Source: Mycolicibacterium cosmeticum
GTDB lineage: Bacteria; Actinomycetota; Actinomycetes; Mycobacteriales; Mycobacteriaceae
Length of the DNA stretch: 64,000 nucleotides
Direction of reading: 5' to 3'
NCBI RefSeq assembly: GCF_000613185.1
Contig: NZ_CCBB010000002.1
Span: 434,001 to 498,000, forward strand
How positions within the stretch are numbered: position 1 is the stretch's first letter; the number at the start of each line of letters is the position of its first letter. A program made the translations under genes and the position numbers. The notes beneath the pieces were generated by a model. That model saw only the letters and a program-made list of their open reading frames with translations. It was not told the DNA's origin and made no database searches. This document shows, piece by piece, positions 8,244 through 15,297 of this stretch.

Positions 8244-9302
8244 ATGGCATCGATGGTGGTGCCGTATCGCCACGACATGGGCGGCCATTGCGGATCGGGG
8301 GCTCTTCGGGATTTGACCGAATGGGCCGGGATCCGTTGGGGTGATGACACCCCGGACGAAGGTATCGTGTTTGCTCTCGGCGGGGCCCTCGACTTCTCGT
8401 ATGTTCGCTCGGCGCACCTACGTCCACCGATCTACCTCGTTGGACGTAGCGCGGACCTCGAAGACGAATACTTGACCCGGTTGGGCGCGCGCTTCGAGCG
8501 CCGTTCGACAGACGACCCCGATCTTGGTTGGAAATGGGTGACCGAACAGATCGATTCCGGCAGGCCGGTCATGGTGTGGACTGACATCGCCGAATTGCCC
8601 TATCTGAGAACGCGTCTGAGTATGAGCCGGCATGATGTCGTGATCGTGGGGTACGACGACGACGAGGAACTCGCGTTCGTGGTCGATAACGATCGCGATA
8701 CACCTCAAGCGGTGCCGTACGAGAATTTGCGGAAGGCGCGAGCATCGACGGGATTTCCCGTCCCCACGCGGCACACCACCTACGTGGTCGAGTGGCCCGG
8801 CGCAGCACCAGATCTCGGCAATGCTGCTCGGTCGGCCTTCCGTAGGTCCGCGGACGCGATGCAGGGTTCGTTTGTGAGCGCGCCGATCACCGAGGGCTCC
8901 GATAGTGATGTTCAGGTCCGTGGATTATCAGGGGTGTTGACGTTTGTGGAGGACCTCAAGCGGTGGTCGGAGATCTTTGACGACGACACCCTCGACGGTG
9001 CCTTGTTTGCGCTGAGCGCCTTCATCGAAAAGGCTGGAACCGGGGGCGGTCTGTTCCGAGATCTGCAGGCACGTGGATGTCGGCGCGTCGCAGAAGAATT
9101 GAGTTTCGAACCTGCGTTTAAAGCAGCGGAGGCCGCCAAGACCGCATCTGAGTTGTGGACCGCTGTCGCGCATACCGCGTACGAAAGCGGTGCAGATCCG
9201 CGCCGGCGAGCGAGCGGCGCCGCGTCCCTCGCTGCGCAGTTGCCGCAAGCCGAACGTCGACTCGCGCAGGCGCTGAGGGAGGCAGGAAATCGTCTCCTAT
9301 GA
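8244..9302 (+). CDS. BtrH N-terminal-domain / DUF4872-like protein
   Basis: 352-residue protein whose N-terminus resembles the butirosin BtrH family, papain-fold acyltransferases. HCGSGALRD carries the probable nucleophile Cys (residue 17 or so), SRHDVVIVGYDDD the His, and FVVDND the acidic/amide residue. The C-terminal half is helical and resembles the DUF4872 region. BtrH transfers an acyl group from an acyl carrier protein to an amine; this homolog sits instead among acyl-CoA genes, so it may use acyl-CoA as donor or act as a hydrolase (inference). ATG 8244 is chosen over TTG 8241 because GGAGGAGG ends about seven bases upstream. Confidence 0.7.
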   Translation: MASMVVPYRHDMGGHCGSGALRDLTEWAGIRWGDDTPDEGIVFALGGALDFSYVRSAHLRPPIYLVGRSADLEDEYLTRLGARFERRSTDDPDLGWKWVTEQIDSGRPVMVWTDIAELPYLRTRLSMSRHDVVIVGYDDDEELAFVVDNDRDTPQAVPYENLRKARASTGFPVPTRHTTYVVEWPGAAPDLGNAARSAFRRSADAMQGSFVSAPITEGSDSDVQVRGLSGVLTFVEDLKRWSEIFDDDTLDGALFALSAFIEKAGTGGGLFRDLQARGCRRVAEELSFEPAFKAAEAAKTASELWTAVAHTAYESGADPRRRASGAASLAAQLPQAERRLAQALREAGNRLL

Positions 9303-9324
9303 GTCCTGATTGCCTGCGGAGGAA

Positions 9325-9360
9325 ATGAAACTGGGTGCGACTCAACGGATTTATTTGTGA
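9325..9360 (+). other. 11-codon leader ORF overlapping the SCP2-like start
   Basis: A strong ribosome binding site (GGAGGA, 9318-9323) is followed immediately by ATG 9325 and an 11-residue frame, MKLGATQRIYL, ending in TGA at 9358-9360. The stop overlaps the GTG at 9357 as GTGA, the usual geometry of translational coupling. It may be a leader that delivers ribosomes to the next gene. It is too short to identify as a functional peptide. Confidence 0.35.
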
Positions 9361-9806
9361 GTGCTTGGACTGCGTCAACAGAATGGAATTTCAGGATGGC
9401 TGTGTTCGCTGATGCTGAAGAGGTTTACCGCTATCTCGCCGGCATCTTTCGACGAGGTTTGGAGAACGAAGACCTTGCGAACAGACTCGCCGGGTCCGGG
9501 GTGGTGTTGCGGATCCACTACACCGATCCGGACGCGGTAGTAACCGTGGATATGCCGAAGAAGGTGATAGAGACCGGCGCGGACAGTGGCGTTACACCGA
9601 ATGTCGAATTGTTCATGTCCGCGGATACCGGTAACAGGTTCTGGTTGGGGAAGGTGAACTTGACCATGGCGATGGCGAAAGGAACTGTACGAGCGAAAGG
9701 TCCTGTCACCAAACTGATCAAGCTCATACCGCAGGCCAAAAACCTCTTTCCAGAATATCGGGCAATCCTCGAAGCCGACAAGCGTCACGACCTGCTCGAT
9801 GTGTGA
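9357..9806 (+). CDS. SCP2-like sterol/lipid-carrier protein
   Basis: 149-residue protein with the look of an SCP2 sterol-carrier fold. It has an N-terminal amphipathic helix, a strand region ending VVTVDMPKK, and a central VELFMSADTGNRFWLGKVNLTMA segment (given in pieces: VELFMSAD, FWLGKVN, TMAMAKG). It closes with the KGTVRAKGPVTKLIKLIP stretch typical of actinobacterial SCP2-domain proteins. Such proteins bind hydrophobic acyl-CoAs or sterols. GTG 9357 is coupled to a short leader; ATG 9396 would give a 136-residue form but has no spaced ribosome binding site. In this cluster it may carry the hydrophobic intermediate. Confidence is moderate for the family. Confidence 0.7.
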   Translation: MSAWTASTEWNFRMAVFADAEEVYRYLAGIFRRGLENEDLANRLAGSGVVLRIHYTDPDAVVTVDMPKKVIETGADSGVTPNVELFMSADTGNRFWLGKVNLTMAMAKGTVRAKGPVTKLIKLIPQAKNLFPEYRAILEADKRHDLLDV

Positions 9807-9956
9807 TGTCAGTCCGGTACGAGACCGGGTGCGGGCGAGCGGCCGCCGCGGCCTATAGGCGATATGCCGGGACACAGTACGGGACAGTTCTCGCGACCAC
9901 CGTGCGCGGTCGGGATAACTACTTCAGAAGCGTCATTAGATAGAAGGGACTTGAGC

Positions 9957-11063
9957 ATGAAGACACGTGCCGCTGTTTTGTGGGGCTTGGAGCAGAAGTG
10001 GGAGGTCGAAGAAGTCGAGTTGGATCCGCCGGGCCCCGGGGAAGTCCTCGTGCGGCTGGCGGCCACCGGCTTGTGCCATTCCGACGAACATCTGGTGACC
10101 GGCGACCTCCCGATCCCATTGCCGGTAGTAGGGGGCCATGAGGGTGCTGGCACAGTCGTGGAGTGCGGTGAAGGGGTCGAGGATCTGTCCGAAGGTGATT
10201 CTGTCATCTTGACCTTCCTTCCCTCGTGTGGGCGCTGCTCCTACTGCGCGCGCGGCATGGGCAATCTCTGTGATTTGGGAGCAGCGCTGATGATGGGACC
10301 GCAGATCGACGGCACCTATCGCTTTCACGCACGAGGCGAGGACGTCGGGCAGATGTGCTTGCTCGGAACGTTTTCCGAGTACACAGTGGTGCCGCAGGCA
10401 TCCGTGGTCAAGATTGACGGCGGAATCCCTCTGGATCGGGCAGCCTTGATCGGTTGCGGCGTCACGACCGGCTACGGATCTGCGGTGCGGACTGGGGAGG
10501 TGCGCGCCGGGGACACCGTCGTGGTAGTGGGAGCAGGCGGAATCGGAATGAATGCGATTCAGGGTGCGCGAATCGCGGGTGCGCTAGCAATTGTGGCGGT
10601 CGATCCGGTGAACTTCAAGCGAGAGCAAGCGAGCGGGTTCGGCGCGACGCATACCGCCGCCTCGATGGATGAAGCTTGGTCGCTGGTCAGCGATATGACG
10701 CGGGGCAAGCTGGCCGATGTCTGCATCCTCACCACTGATGTAGCTGAGGGCTCTTATACCGCCGAAGCGCTGGCCTTGGTCGGAAAGCGCGGACGCGTCG
10801 TGGTTACGGCCATCGGGCATCCCGACGAGTCGTCGATCTCAGGGTCACTGCTGGAGATGACGCTTTACGAGAAGCAGATTCGTGGCGCTTTGTATGGCTC
10901 ATCCAATGCGCCACACGATATTCCGCGGCTGGTCGAGCTTTACTCCGCCGGGCTGTTGAAGCTCGACGAGTTGGTCACCCGCGAATACTCCCTCGACCAA
11001 ATCAATGAGGGCTACCAGGATATGCGTTCAGGAAGAAACATTCGAGGGCTCGTCCGGTTCTGA
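9957..11063 (+). CDS. NDMA-dependent (mycofactocin-type) zinc alcohol dehydrogenase
   Basis: 368-residue medium-chain zinc alcohol dehydrogenase. Catalytic zinc ligands are Cys40 (GLCHSDE) and His61 (GGHEGAG). Four structural-zinc cysteines lie in SCGRCSYCARGMGNLC, and the NAD motif is GAGGIG. The opening MKTRAAVLWGLEQKWEVEEV and CHSDEHLVTGD match the Rxyl_3153/NDMA-dependent subfamily. That subfamily holds NAD tightly and needs mycofactocin as electron acceptor. It would oxidise the hydroxyl introduced by the P450 to a carbonyl for the Baeyer-Villiger enzymes. ATG 9957 has AGAAGGGA upstream. Assigned from remembered sequence resemblance, not a search. Confidence 0.85.
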   Translation: MKTRAAVLWGLEQKWEVEEVELDPPGPGEVLVRLAATGLCHSDEHLVTGDLPIPLPVVGGHEGAGTVVECGEGVEDLSEGDSVILTFLPSCGRCSYCARGMGNLCDLGAALMMGPQIDGTYRFHARGEDVGQMCLLGTFSEYTVVPQASVVKIDGGIPLDRAALIGCGVTTGYGSAVRTGEVRAGDTVVVVGAGGIGMNAIQGARIAGALAIVAVDPVNFKREQASGFGATHTAASMDEAWSLVSDMTRGKLADVCILTTDVAEGSYTAEALALVGKRGRVVVTAIGHPDESSISGSLLEMTLYEKQIRGALYGSSNAPHDIPRLVELYSAGLLKLDELVTREYSLDQINEGYQDMRSGRNIRGLVRF

Positions 11064-11229
11064 AGAGAACCATGCTCCACTGCTCGTGTTCATGTCCTTG
11101 CGCCGCTGCAGATTACACGCCGCCGGACCGCTTAGGCTGCCGCGCGTCGCGTTCTCCTTTCCCGTCCTGAGACGGCAAGCATTAGACACCTTGTAATCAA
11201 TCATCCATCAAATTCTCTCGGAGGCTGAG

Positions 11230-12429
11230 ATGACGGACGCTGGCACGACCATGGCAAGCGAGGATGGGGCAGCTCGTTTCGTTGTCGCCCCGGAGGCGTG
11301 GACCACGCCGGAGCGACGAGCGCTGAGTCAGATGGCGCGGTCTTTCGTCGAACGTGAAATCGCGCCGAAGCTAGCGCAATGGGAGCAGGTGGGTGAGATT
11401 CCACGCGACCTGCACCTCAATGCTGCCGAGGTGGGGCTTCTCGGAATCGGGTTCCCGGAAGATGTCGGCGGCAGCGGCGGCAACGCGATTGACTCCGCAC
11501 TGGTCACTGAGGCCATCCTGGCCGCAGGTGGGTCTACTGGCGTCTGTGCCGCCTTGTTCACCCATGGCATTGCCCTTCCCCACATTGCCGCCAATGGCTC
11601 CGAAGCCCTGATTGAACGATATGTCCGTCCGACGCTCGCAGGAAAGATGATCGGCTCGCTGGGCGTTACCGAGCCTGGGGCAGGTTCAGATGTCGCGAAT
11701 TTGCGCACACGCGCAGTGCGCGACGGCGACACCTACGTGGTCAACGGAGCAAAGACGTTCATCACCAGCGGAGTTCGGGCGGACTTTGTTACTACGGCGG
11801 TACGCACCGGCGGACCGGGTTACGGTGGAGTTTCATTGCTCGTGATCGACAAGAATTCGCCTGGATTCGAAGTGTCCCGCCGGTTGGACAAGATGGGATG
11901 GCGATGTAGCGACACCGCCGAGTTGTCTTTCGTCGACGTTCGCGTACCGGCTGAGAACCTTGTGGGGGCAGCGAACAGCGGGTTTTTGCAGATCATGCAG
12001 CAATTTCAGGCTGAACGGCTCGGCATCGCTGTCCAGGCATACGCGACGGCGGGTCGGGCTCTCGATCTCGCCAAGAGTTGGGCGCGGGAGCGTGAAACGT
12101 TCGGTAGACCCTTGACGGGGCGTCAGGTCATTCGCCATAAGCTTGCCGAGATGGCTCGACAGGTCGACGTGGCGTGCACCTACACCCGTGCAGTCCTGCA
12201 GAGGTGGCTAGCGGGGGAGGATGTCGTTGCCGAGGTGTCGATGGCCAAGAACACCGCTGTGTATGCGTGCGACTACGTGGTCAACGAGGCAGTTCAGATC
12301 TTCGGTGGGATGGGCTACATGCGTGAGTCTGAGATCGAGAGACACTATCGAGACTGCCGGATTCTCGGAATAGGCGGCGGCACCAACGAAATCATGAACG
12401 AGATCATCGCCAAGCGTATCGGAATCTAG
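11230..12429 (+). CDS. Acyl-CoA dehydrogenase
   Basis: 399-residue acyl-CoA dehydrogenase, second of the cluster. FAD-binding signature VTEPGAGSD, GAKTFITSG, ETFGRPL and QIFGGMGYM are present. As in the first copy the MCAD-type Glu is replaced (GIGGGTNEIM), and the likely base is in FQAERL (Glu262). It therefore also has an LCAD/isovaleryl-type active site. ATG 11230 has CGGAGG seven bases upstream. It follows the alcohol dehydrogenase after 166 bases and is the last gene before the integrative element. The two dehydrogenases probably act on different ring-opened or chain-shortened intermediates. Confidence 0.92.
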   Translation: MTDAGTTMASEDGAARFVVAPEAWTTPERRALSQMARSFVEREIAPKLAQWEQVGEIPRDLHLNAAEVGLLGIGFPEDVGGSGGNAIDSALVTEAILAAGGSTGVCAALFTHGIALPHIAANGSEALIERYVRPTLAGKMIGSLGVTEPGAGSDVANLRTRAVRDGDTYVVNGAKTFITSGVRADFVTTAVRTGGPGYGGVSLLVIDKNSPGFEVSRRLDKMGWRCSDTAELSFVDVRVPAENLVGAANSGFLQIMQQFQAERLGIAVQAYATAGRALDLAKSWARERETFGRPLTGRQVIRHKLAEMARQVDVACTYTRAVLQRWLAGEDVVAEVSMAKNTAVYACDYVVNEAVQIFGGMGYMRESEIERHYRDCRILGIGGGTNEIMNEIIAKRIGI

Positions 12430-12758
12430 CTACTTGATCCCAAGTAAAGAAAGTTCTCACACCGCAGGTCAGAAGCCGTTTGCGGGCGCTGGCACCGATC
12501 TAGTCGCTGCTGGATGAGCAGGGCTGGCCGGTGGCCGAGCACAGCGGTGGTATTACGCGGAGGCTGCGCTGCCGAGCCTGATTTCCTGCTGTGGGTGGTC
12601 GATCCAGACAGAGTGCGCTTGCCGGTACTGGCTGCTGTGGCGGCGGACAGAGGGCGAAGCGTAGCGACCGGCGCGGACGGGAGCGCCAGCGGACGGGAGC
12701 AGAGGGAGCGTAGTAAAGCCCGCAGGTAGCCGCCGGATGCTGCACGCGAGAGCCTTCG
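12430..12758. other. Gene-free stretch between catabolic cluster and integrative element
   Basis: 329 bases with no convincing gene; short frames here lack start signals and familiar protein composition. The only structure seen is a perfect 12-base direct repeat, GCGGACGGGAGC, at 12673-12684 and 12689-12700. No copy of the tRNA-Leu 3' end found at 20056-20074 is present, so this is not a recognisable left attachment site. Confidence 0.6.
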
Positions 12759-13499
12759 TTACTGGCACTCTTCGGGTCGGGCCGCTTCGGTCAGCAGGGT
12801 GACGAGGGTGTCGGCGTTGCGGCCGAGGTGGTTGAGCAGCGCGTGGCCTTTGGCTTCGGTGGCCCGTGACGGGTAGCCGATGACACCGGTGGTGGTGTAG
12901 GCGCTGATGCCGACTGTGGTGAGGTAGCGGCGGTCGCTGGCACTGTGATCAGCGGTGTTCCATCCGGCGCGCAGGTAGCTGGGGTACGCGGCGAGCAGGA
13001 TGGAGGTTTCTAGTTCGCCGGCGTGCATGTCGTCGTGATTGGTGCTGGTGATGCCAGCGGCGGTGCGGGCTTCGGTCCAATCTTCGCGACTTGGATAGAG
13101 ACCCACATTGATCGGGGTGGCGGGCTGGTTCGCCTGCTGCACGACATTAGTGAGTACAGCGTTGCCGCCGTGGGCGTTCACGACAATGAGCCCGCGCACT
13201 GCCTGCTGGATGAGCGACTGGGTGATATCGGCGATGACCGCCGCGAGTGCTGTGGCGCTGATACTGACCGTTCCGGGATACGCGGCGTGTTCATGAGAGC
13301 ATCCGAACGTGATCGGTGGTAGTCGGAAAACGTTGTGATGCTGGCTGATTGCCGTTGCGATGGCGCAGGCGATGAGACAGTCAGTGCCCAGCGGCAGGTG
13401 GGGGCCGTGCTGTTCGAAGGAACCAACCGGTAGCACTGCCACGGAATTGGTGGCAGCAGGATCGGTGGTGGTGGTATCGGGGATGATGTGGCGGCTCAC
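12759..13499 (-). CDS. Creatininase-family (MftE-like) metallohydrolase
   Basis: 246-residue creatininase-family amidohydrolase. The metal-binding signature GSFEQHGPHLPLGTD is near residue 28, VNAHGGN in the middle, and HAGELETS later with His and Glu ligands. A C-terminal GVIGYPSRATEAKG stretch is typical of the family. Relatives include creatinine amidohydrolases and MftE, the peptidase of mycofactocin maturation. GTG 13499 overlaps the regulator stop as GTGA, and AAGGAG lies seven bases upstream of it, so the pair is an operon. It sits in the mobile element and points away from the transfer genes. Substrate unknown. Confidence 0.85.
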   Translation of the reverse strand: MSRHIIPDTTTTDPAATNSVAVLPVGSFEQHGPHLPLGTDCLIACAIATAISQHHNVFRLPPITFGCSHEHAAYPGTVSISATALAAVIADITQSLIQQAVRGLIVVNAHGGNAVLTNVVQQANQPATPINVGLYPSREDWTEARTAAGITSTNHDDMHAGELETSILLAAYPSYLRAGWNTADHSASDRRYLTTVGISAYTTTGVIGYPSRATEAKGHALLNHLGRNADTLVTLLTEAARPEECQ

Positions 13500-14716
13500 G
13501 TATGTGCTCCTTGGGTGGCTTTCTTGATGCGCGCGGCAAGTTCTTGCAGGACAGGGCTGGTGTCTCTTCGTCGACGGTCACGGACGAGTTTGCCCGCCTG
13601 AGCGAGGTGTCGGCGCGCTCGCTGCGATGGCGCTGACAGGTAGGCGGGGATGGCGGTGTCAGCTAGCGCAAGCGCGAGGCGATAGTCCCGGATCGCGATG
13701 TAGGTATGCAGCAGCCGCATGTCGGCGACGGCACGGTCGCGGTGCTGTTGTGAAGTCCATCTGGTGTGGTGGCTGGTCAGCAGCTCCAGCGCTTTCTCAG
13801 CATGGCCGAGGCGTAAGTATCCGGATGCGATGTCACTGGCGACGTAAGCGGCGTGGGCGTAGGGTGCCCGGTCATCGGTGGCGGGCTCGATGTCGCCGAG
13901 CTCAAGGGCCTCGGCGGCGTGCCGGTGAAAGCCCCGCTCGTCGTCATTGTGCAGCGCGGCGAGGGCTTGCTGGCGGGCGATGCTGGCCGTCAGCCGCCCT
14001 GCGTCGCGGCCGTCGATGAACTCGGCGGCATCGGCTACGAGGTCGACGGCCAAGCTGGCGTCGCTGCGCGTGAGAATGTTCGATTGCCGCATCAGGATCA
14101 TCGCACGTAGCTCGGGACTAGCAGCCCGCAGATGCAGGAACGCTTTATGCGTCAGCGTTTGGGCGGCGGCATGATCGCCTAGGTCTTGGGCGATCCAGCC
14201 AGCTACTTCGGCGATGGTCCCGGCTGCCTCTGCCATGGCACGTTTGAGTCGGCGGGGTGCGGTTTTGATCAGCGCTTCGACGGTGTCGAGATCGCGCTCG
14301 ACCAACGGCCGCGCGTGTTGAGCGCCGAAGGCGTGCTCTGCCTCGATGTGCGCAGCCCGCTGTGTGGTGATTACCGACAACACATCCTCGTCGACCGGCA
14401 ACTCCAGCAGCAACGGGTGCGGCAGCGGTGATTGGACCGGTACGCTGAATATCTCGTCGGGGTCGCGGCCGAAGACTGCGGCAAGGTCTGCCCGCCACAT
14501 TTCGCCGAATGGGCCGCCGCGTTCGATGCTGATGATCATCTGACGCAAGGATTCGCGCGGCGGAATATCGCGGTCACTGCGCATCCCGCGCACGTTTTCG
14601 ACCTCGGCTGCCAGTTCTTGAAGACTGAATCCGTATTCCAGGCGGGCACGTCGGAGCCGCTGCGCGTTGAGCGCACGGTGTGGATCGACTGCCGCCATCT
14701 TCCGATCATGCCTCAC
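13496..14716 (-). CDS. XRE-family transcriptional regulator with TPR-like C-terminus
   Basis: About 406 residues. The N-terminal helix-turn-helix is recognisable as LRRARLEYGFSLQELAAEVE, followed by an IERGG segment (residues about 20-70) as in XRE/Cro-type DNA-binding domains. The remaining 300 residues are Ala-rich helices, with pairs such as AYVASDIASGYLRLGHAEKALELL, here broken into GYLRLGHAEKALELL, resembling tetratricopeptide repeats. This is the layout of peptide- or ligand-sensing actinobacterial regulators. The start is uncertain: GTG 14716 or ATG 14698. It is cotranscribed with the creatininase-family gene and divergent from the transfer operon, so it may control both. Confidence 0.75.
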   Translation of the reverse strand: MRHDRKMAAVDPHRALNAQRLRRARLEYGFSLQELAAEVENVRGMRSDRDIPPRESLRQMIISIERGGPFGEMWRADLAAVFGRDPDEIFSVPVQSPLPHPLLLELPVDEDVLSVITTQRAAHIEAEHAFGAQHARPLVERDLDTVEALIKTAPRRLKRAMAEAAGTIAEVAGWIAQDLGDHAAAQTLTHKAFLHLRAASPELRAMILMRQSNILTRSDASLAVDLVADAAEFIDGRDAGRLTASIARQQALAALHNDDERGFHRHAAEALELGDIEPATDDRAPYAHAAYVASDIASGYLRLGHAEKALELLTSHHTRWTSQQHRDRAVADMRLLHTYIAIRDYRLALALADTAIPAYLSAPSQRARRHLAQAGKLVRDRRRRDTSPVLQELAARIKKATQGAHT

Positions 14717-14756
14717 ACATCAGCGCAGGTCAGGCAATCGTGCGCGTGCCGGGGTG

Positions 14757-14773
14757 TTACTGGCTCTTACTGG
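14757..14773. promoter_or_regulatory. Tandem TTACTGG repeat in the divergent regulator/transfer promoter region
   Basis: TTACTGG occurs at 14757-14763 and 14767-14773, spaced ten bases apart, one helical turn. It lies in the 148-base gap between the XRE regulator and the SCO3933-like gene and is a candidate operator for the regulator. Confidence 0.3.
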
Positions 14774-14864
14774 TGGTGACTTCCGGCGATTGCCGTCCAC
14801 ACGCTGTTCTTGGATTCGCGGACACCGACGACCGCGTGCGAAACCAAGAAGGGACAGCACAGCA

Positions 14865-15203
14865 ATGCGATTGAGAATTGACACATCAGGCACCCGGTTC
14901 ATTGTGACGCGGGCGGCAGAACCTCGGCTGAATTTCGAGACAGGTAGCCCCAAGGTCGACACCAGTACCGGGTTGCCACTGTTTGCGACACAACTCCTAG
15001 CCCTGGATGACACCGGCGGCGAAGTACTCAATGTCACCGTCGCCGGTGACCCGAAACTCACTGTCACACAGGCGGTGTCGGTGTCGGGCTTGGTGGCGAT
15101 CCCGTGGGCACAGGGCGATCGCAGCGGTGTGGCCTTCCGCGCCGACGCGATCACCGCGATCTCGGCTGGGTCGGGTGACCAGGTGGCGCGCGCACCGAAA
15201 TGA
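14865..15203 (+). CDS. SCO3933-family regulatory protein
   Basis: 112-residue protein resembling the small SCO3933-family regulators found next to transfer genes of actinomycete integrative elements. The TSTGLPLF, LNVTVAGDPKL, LVAIPW and RSGVAFRADAI segments follow the remembered family order. ATG 14865 is chosen because AGAAGGGA lies about ten bases upstream. It heads the plus-strand element operon, 94 bases before the translocase. The biochemical role is unknown; the name rests on recalled similarity only. Confidence 0.7.
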   Translation: MRLRIDTSGTRFIVTRAAEPRLNFETGSPKVDTSTGLPLFATQLLALDDTGGEVLNVTVAGDPKLTVTQAVSVSGLVAIPWAQGDRSGVAFRADAITAISAGSGDQVARAPK

Positions 15204-15297
15204 GCGCCTGGGCTGGGGTGTGGCACTGGCACAGTCTCACGCCCCAGCCCGGGCCGCACATCCGCACATCACGCCGAGTTCACGGAAGGCAGCCATC

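Noticed and set aside
12514..12729. 71-residue frame between the catabolic cluster and the element
   Set aside because: No ribosome binding site, repeat-derived Arg/Gly/Ser-rich end and no family resemblance.
12430..12758. Left attachment site of the integrative element
   Set aside because: No duplicate of the tRNA-Leu 3' end was found here or elsewhere to the left; serine integrases may leave only a very short common core, which cannot be spotted by eye.
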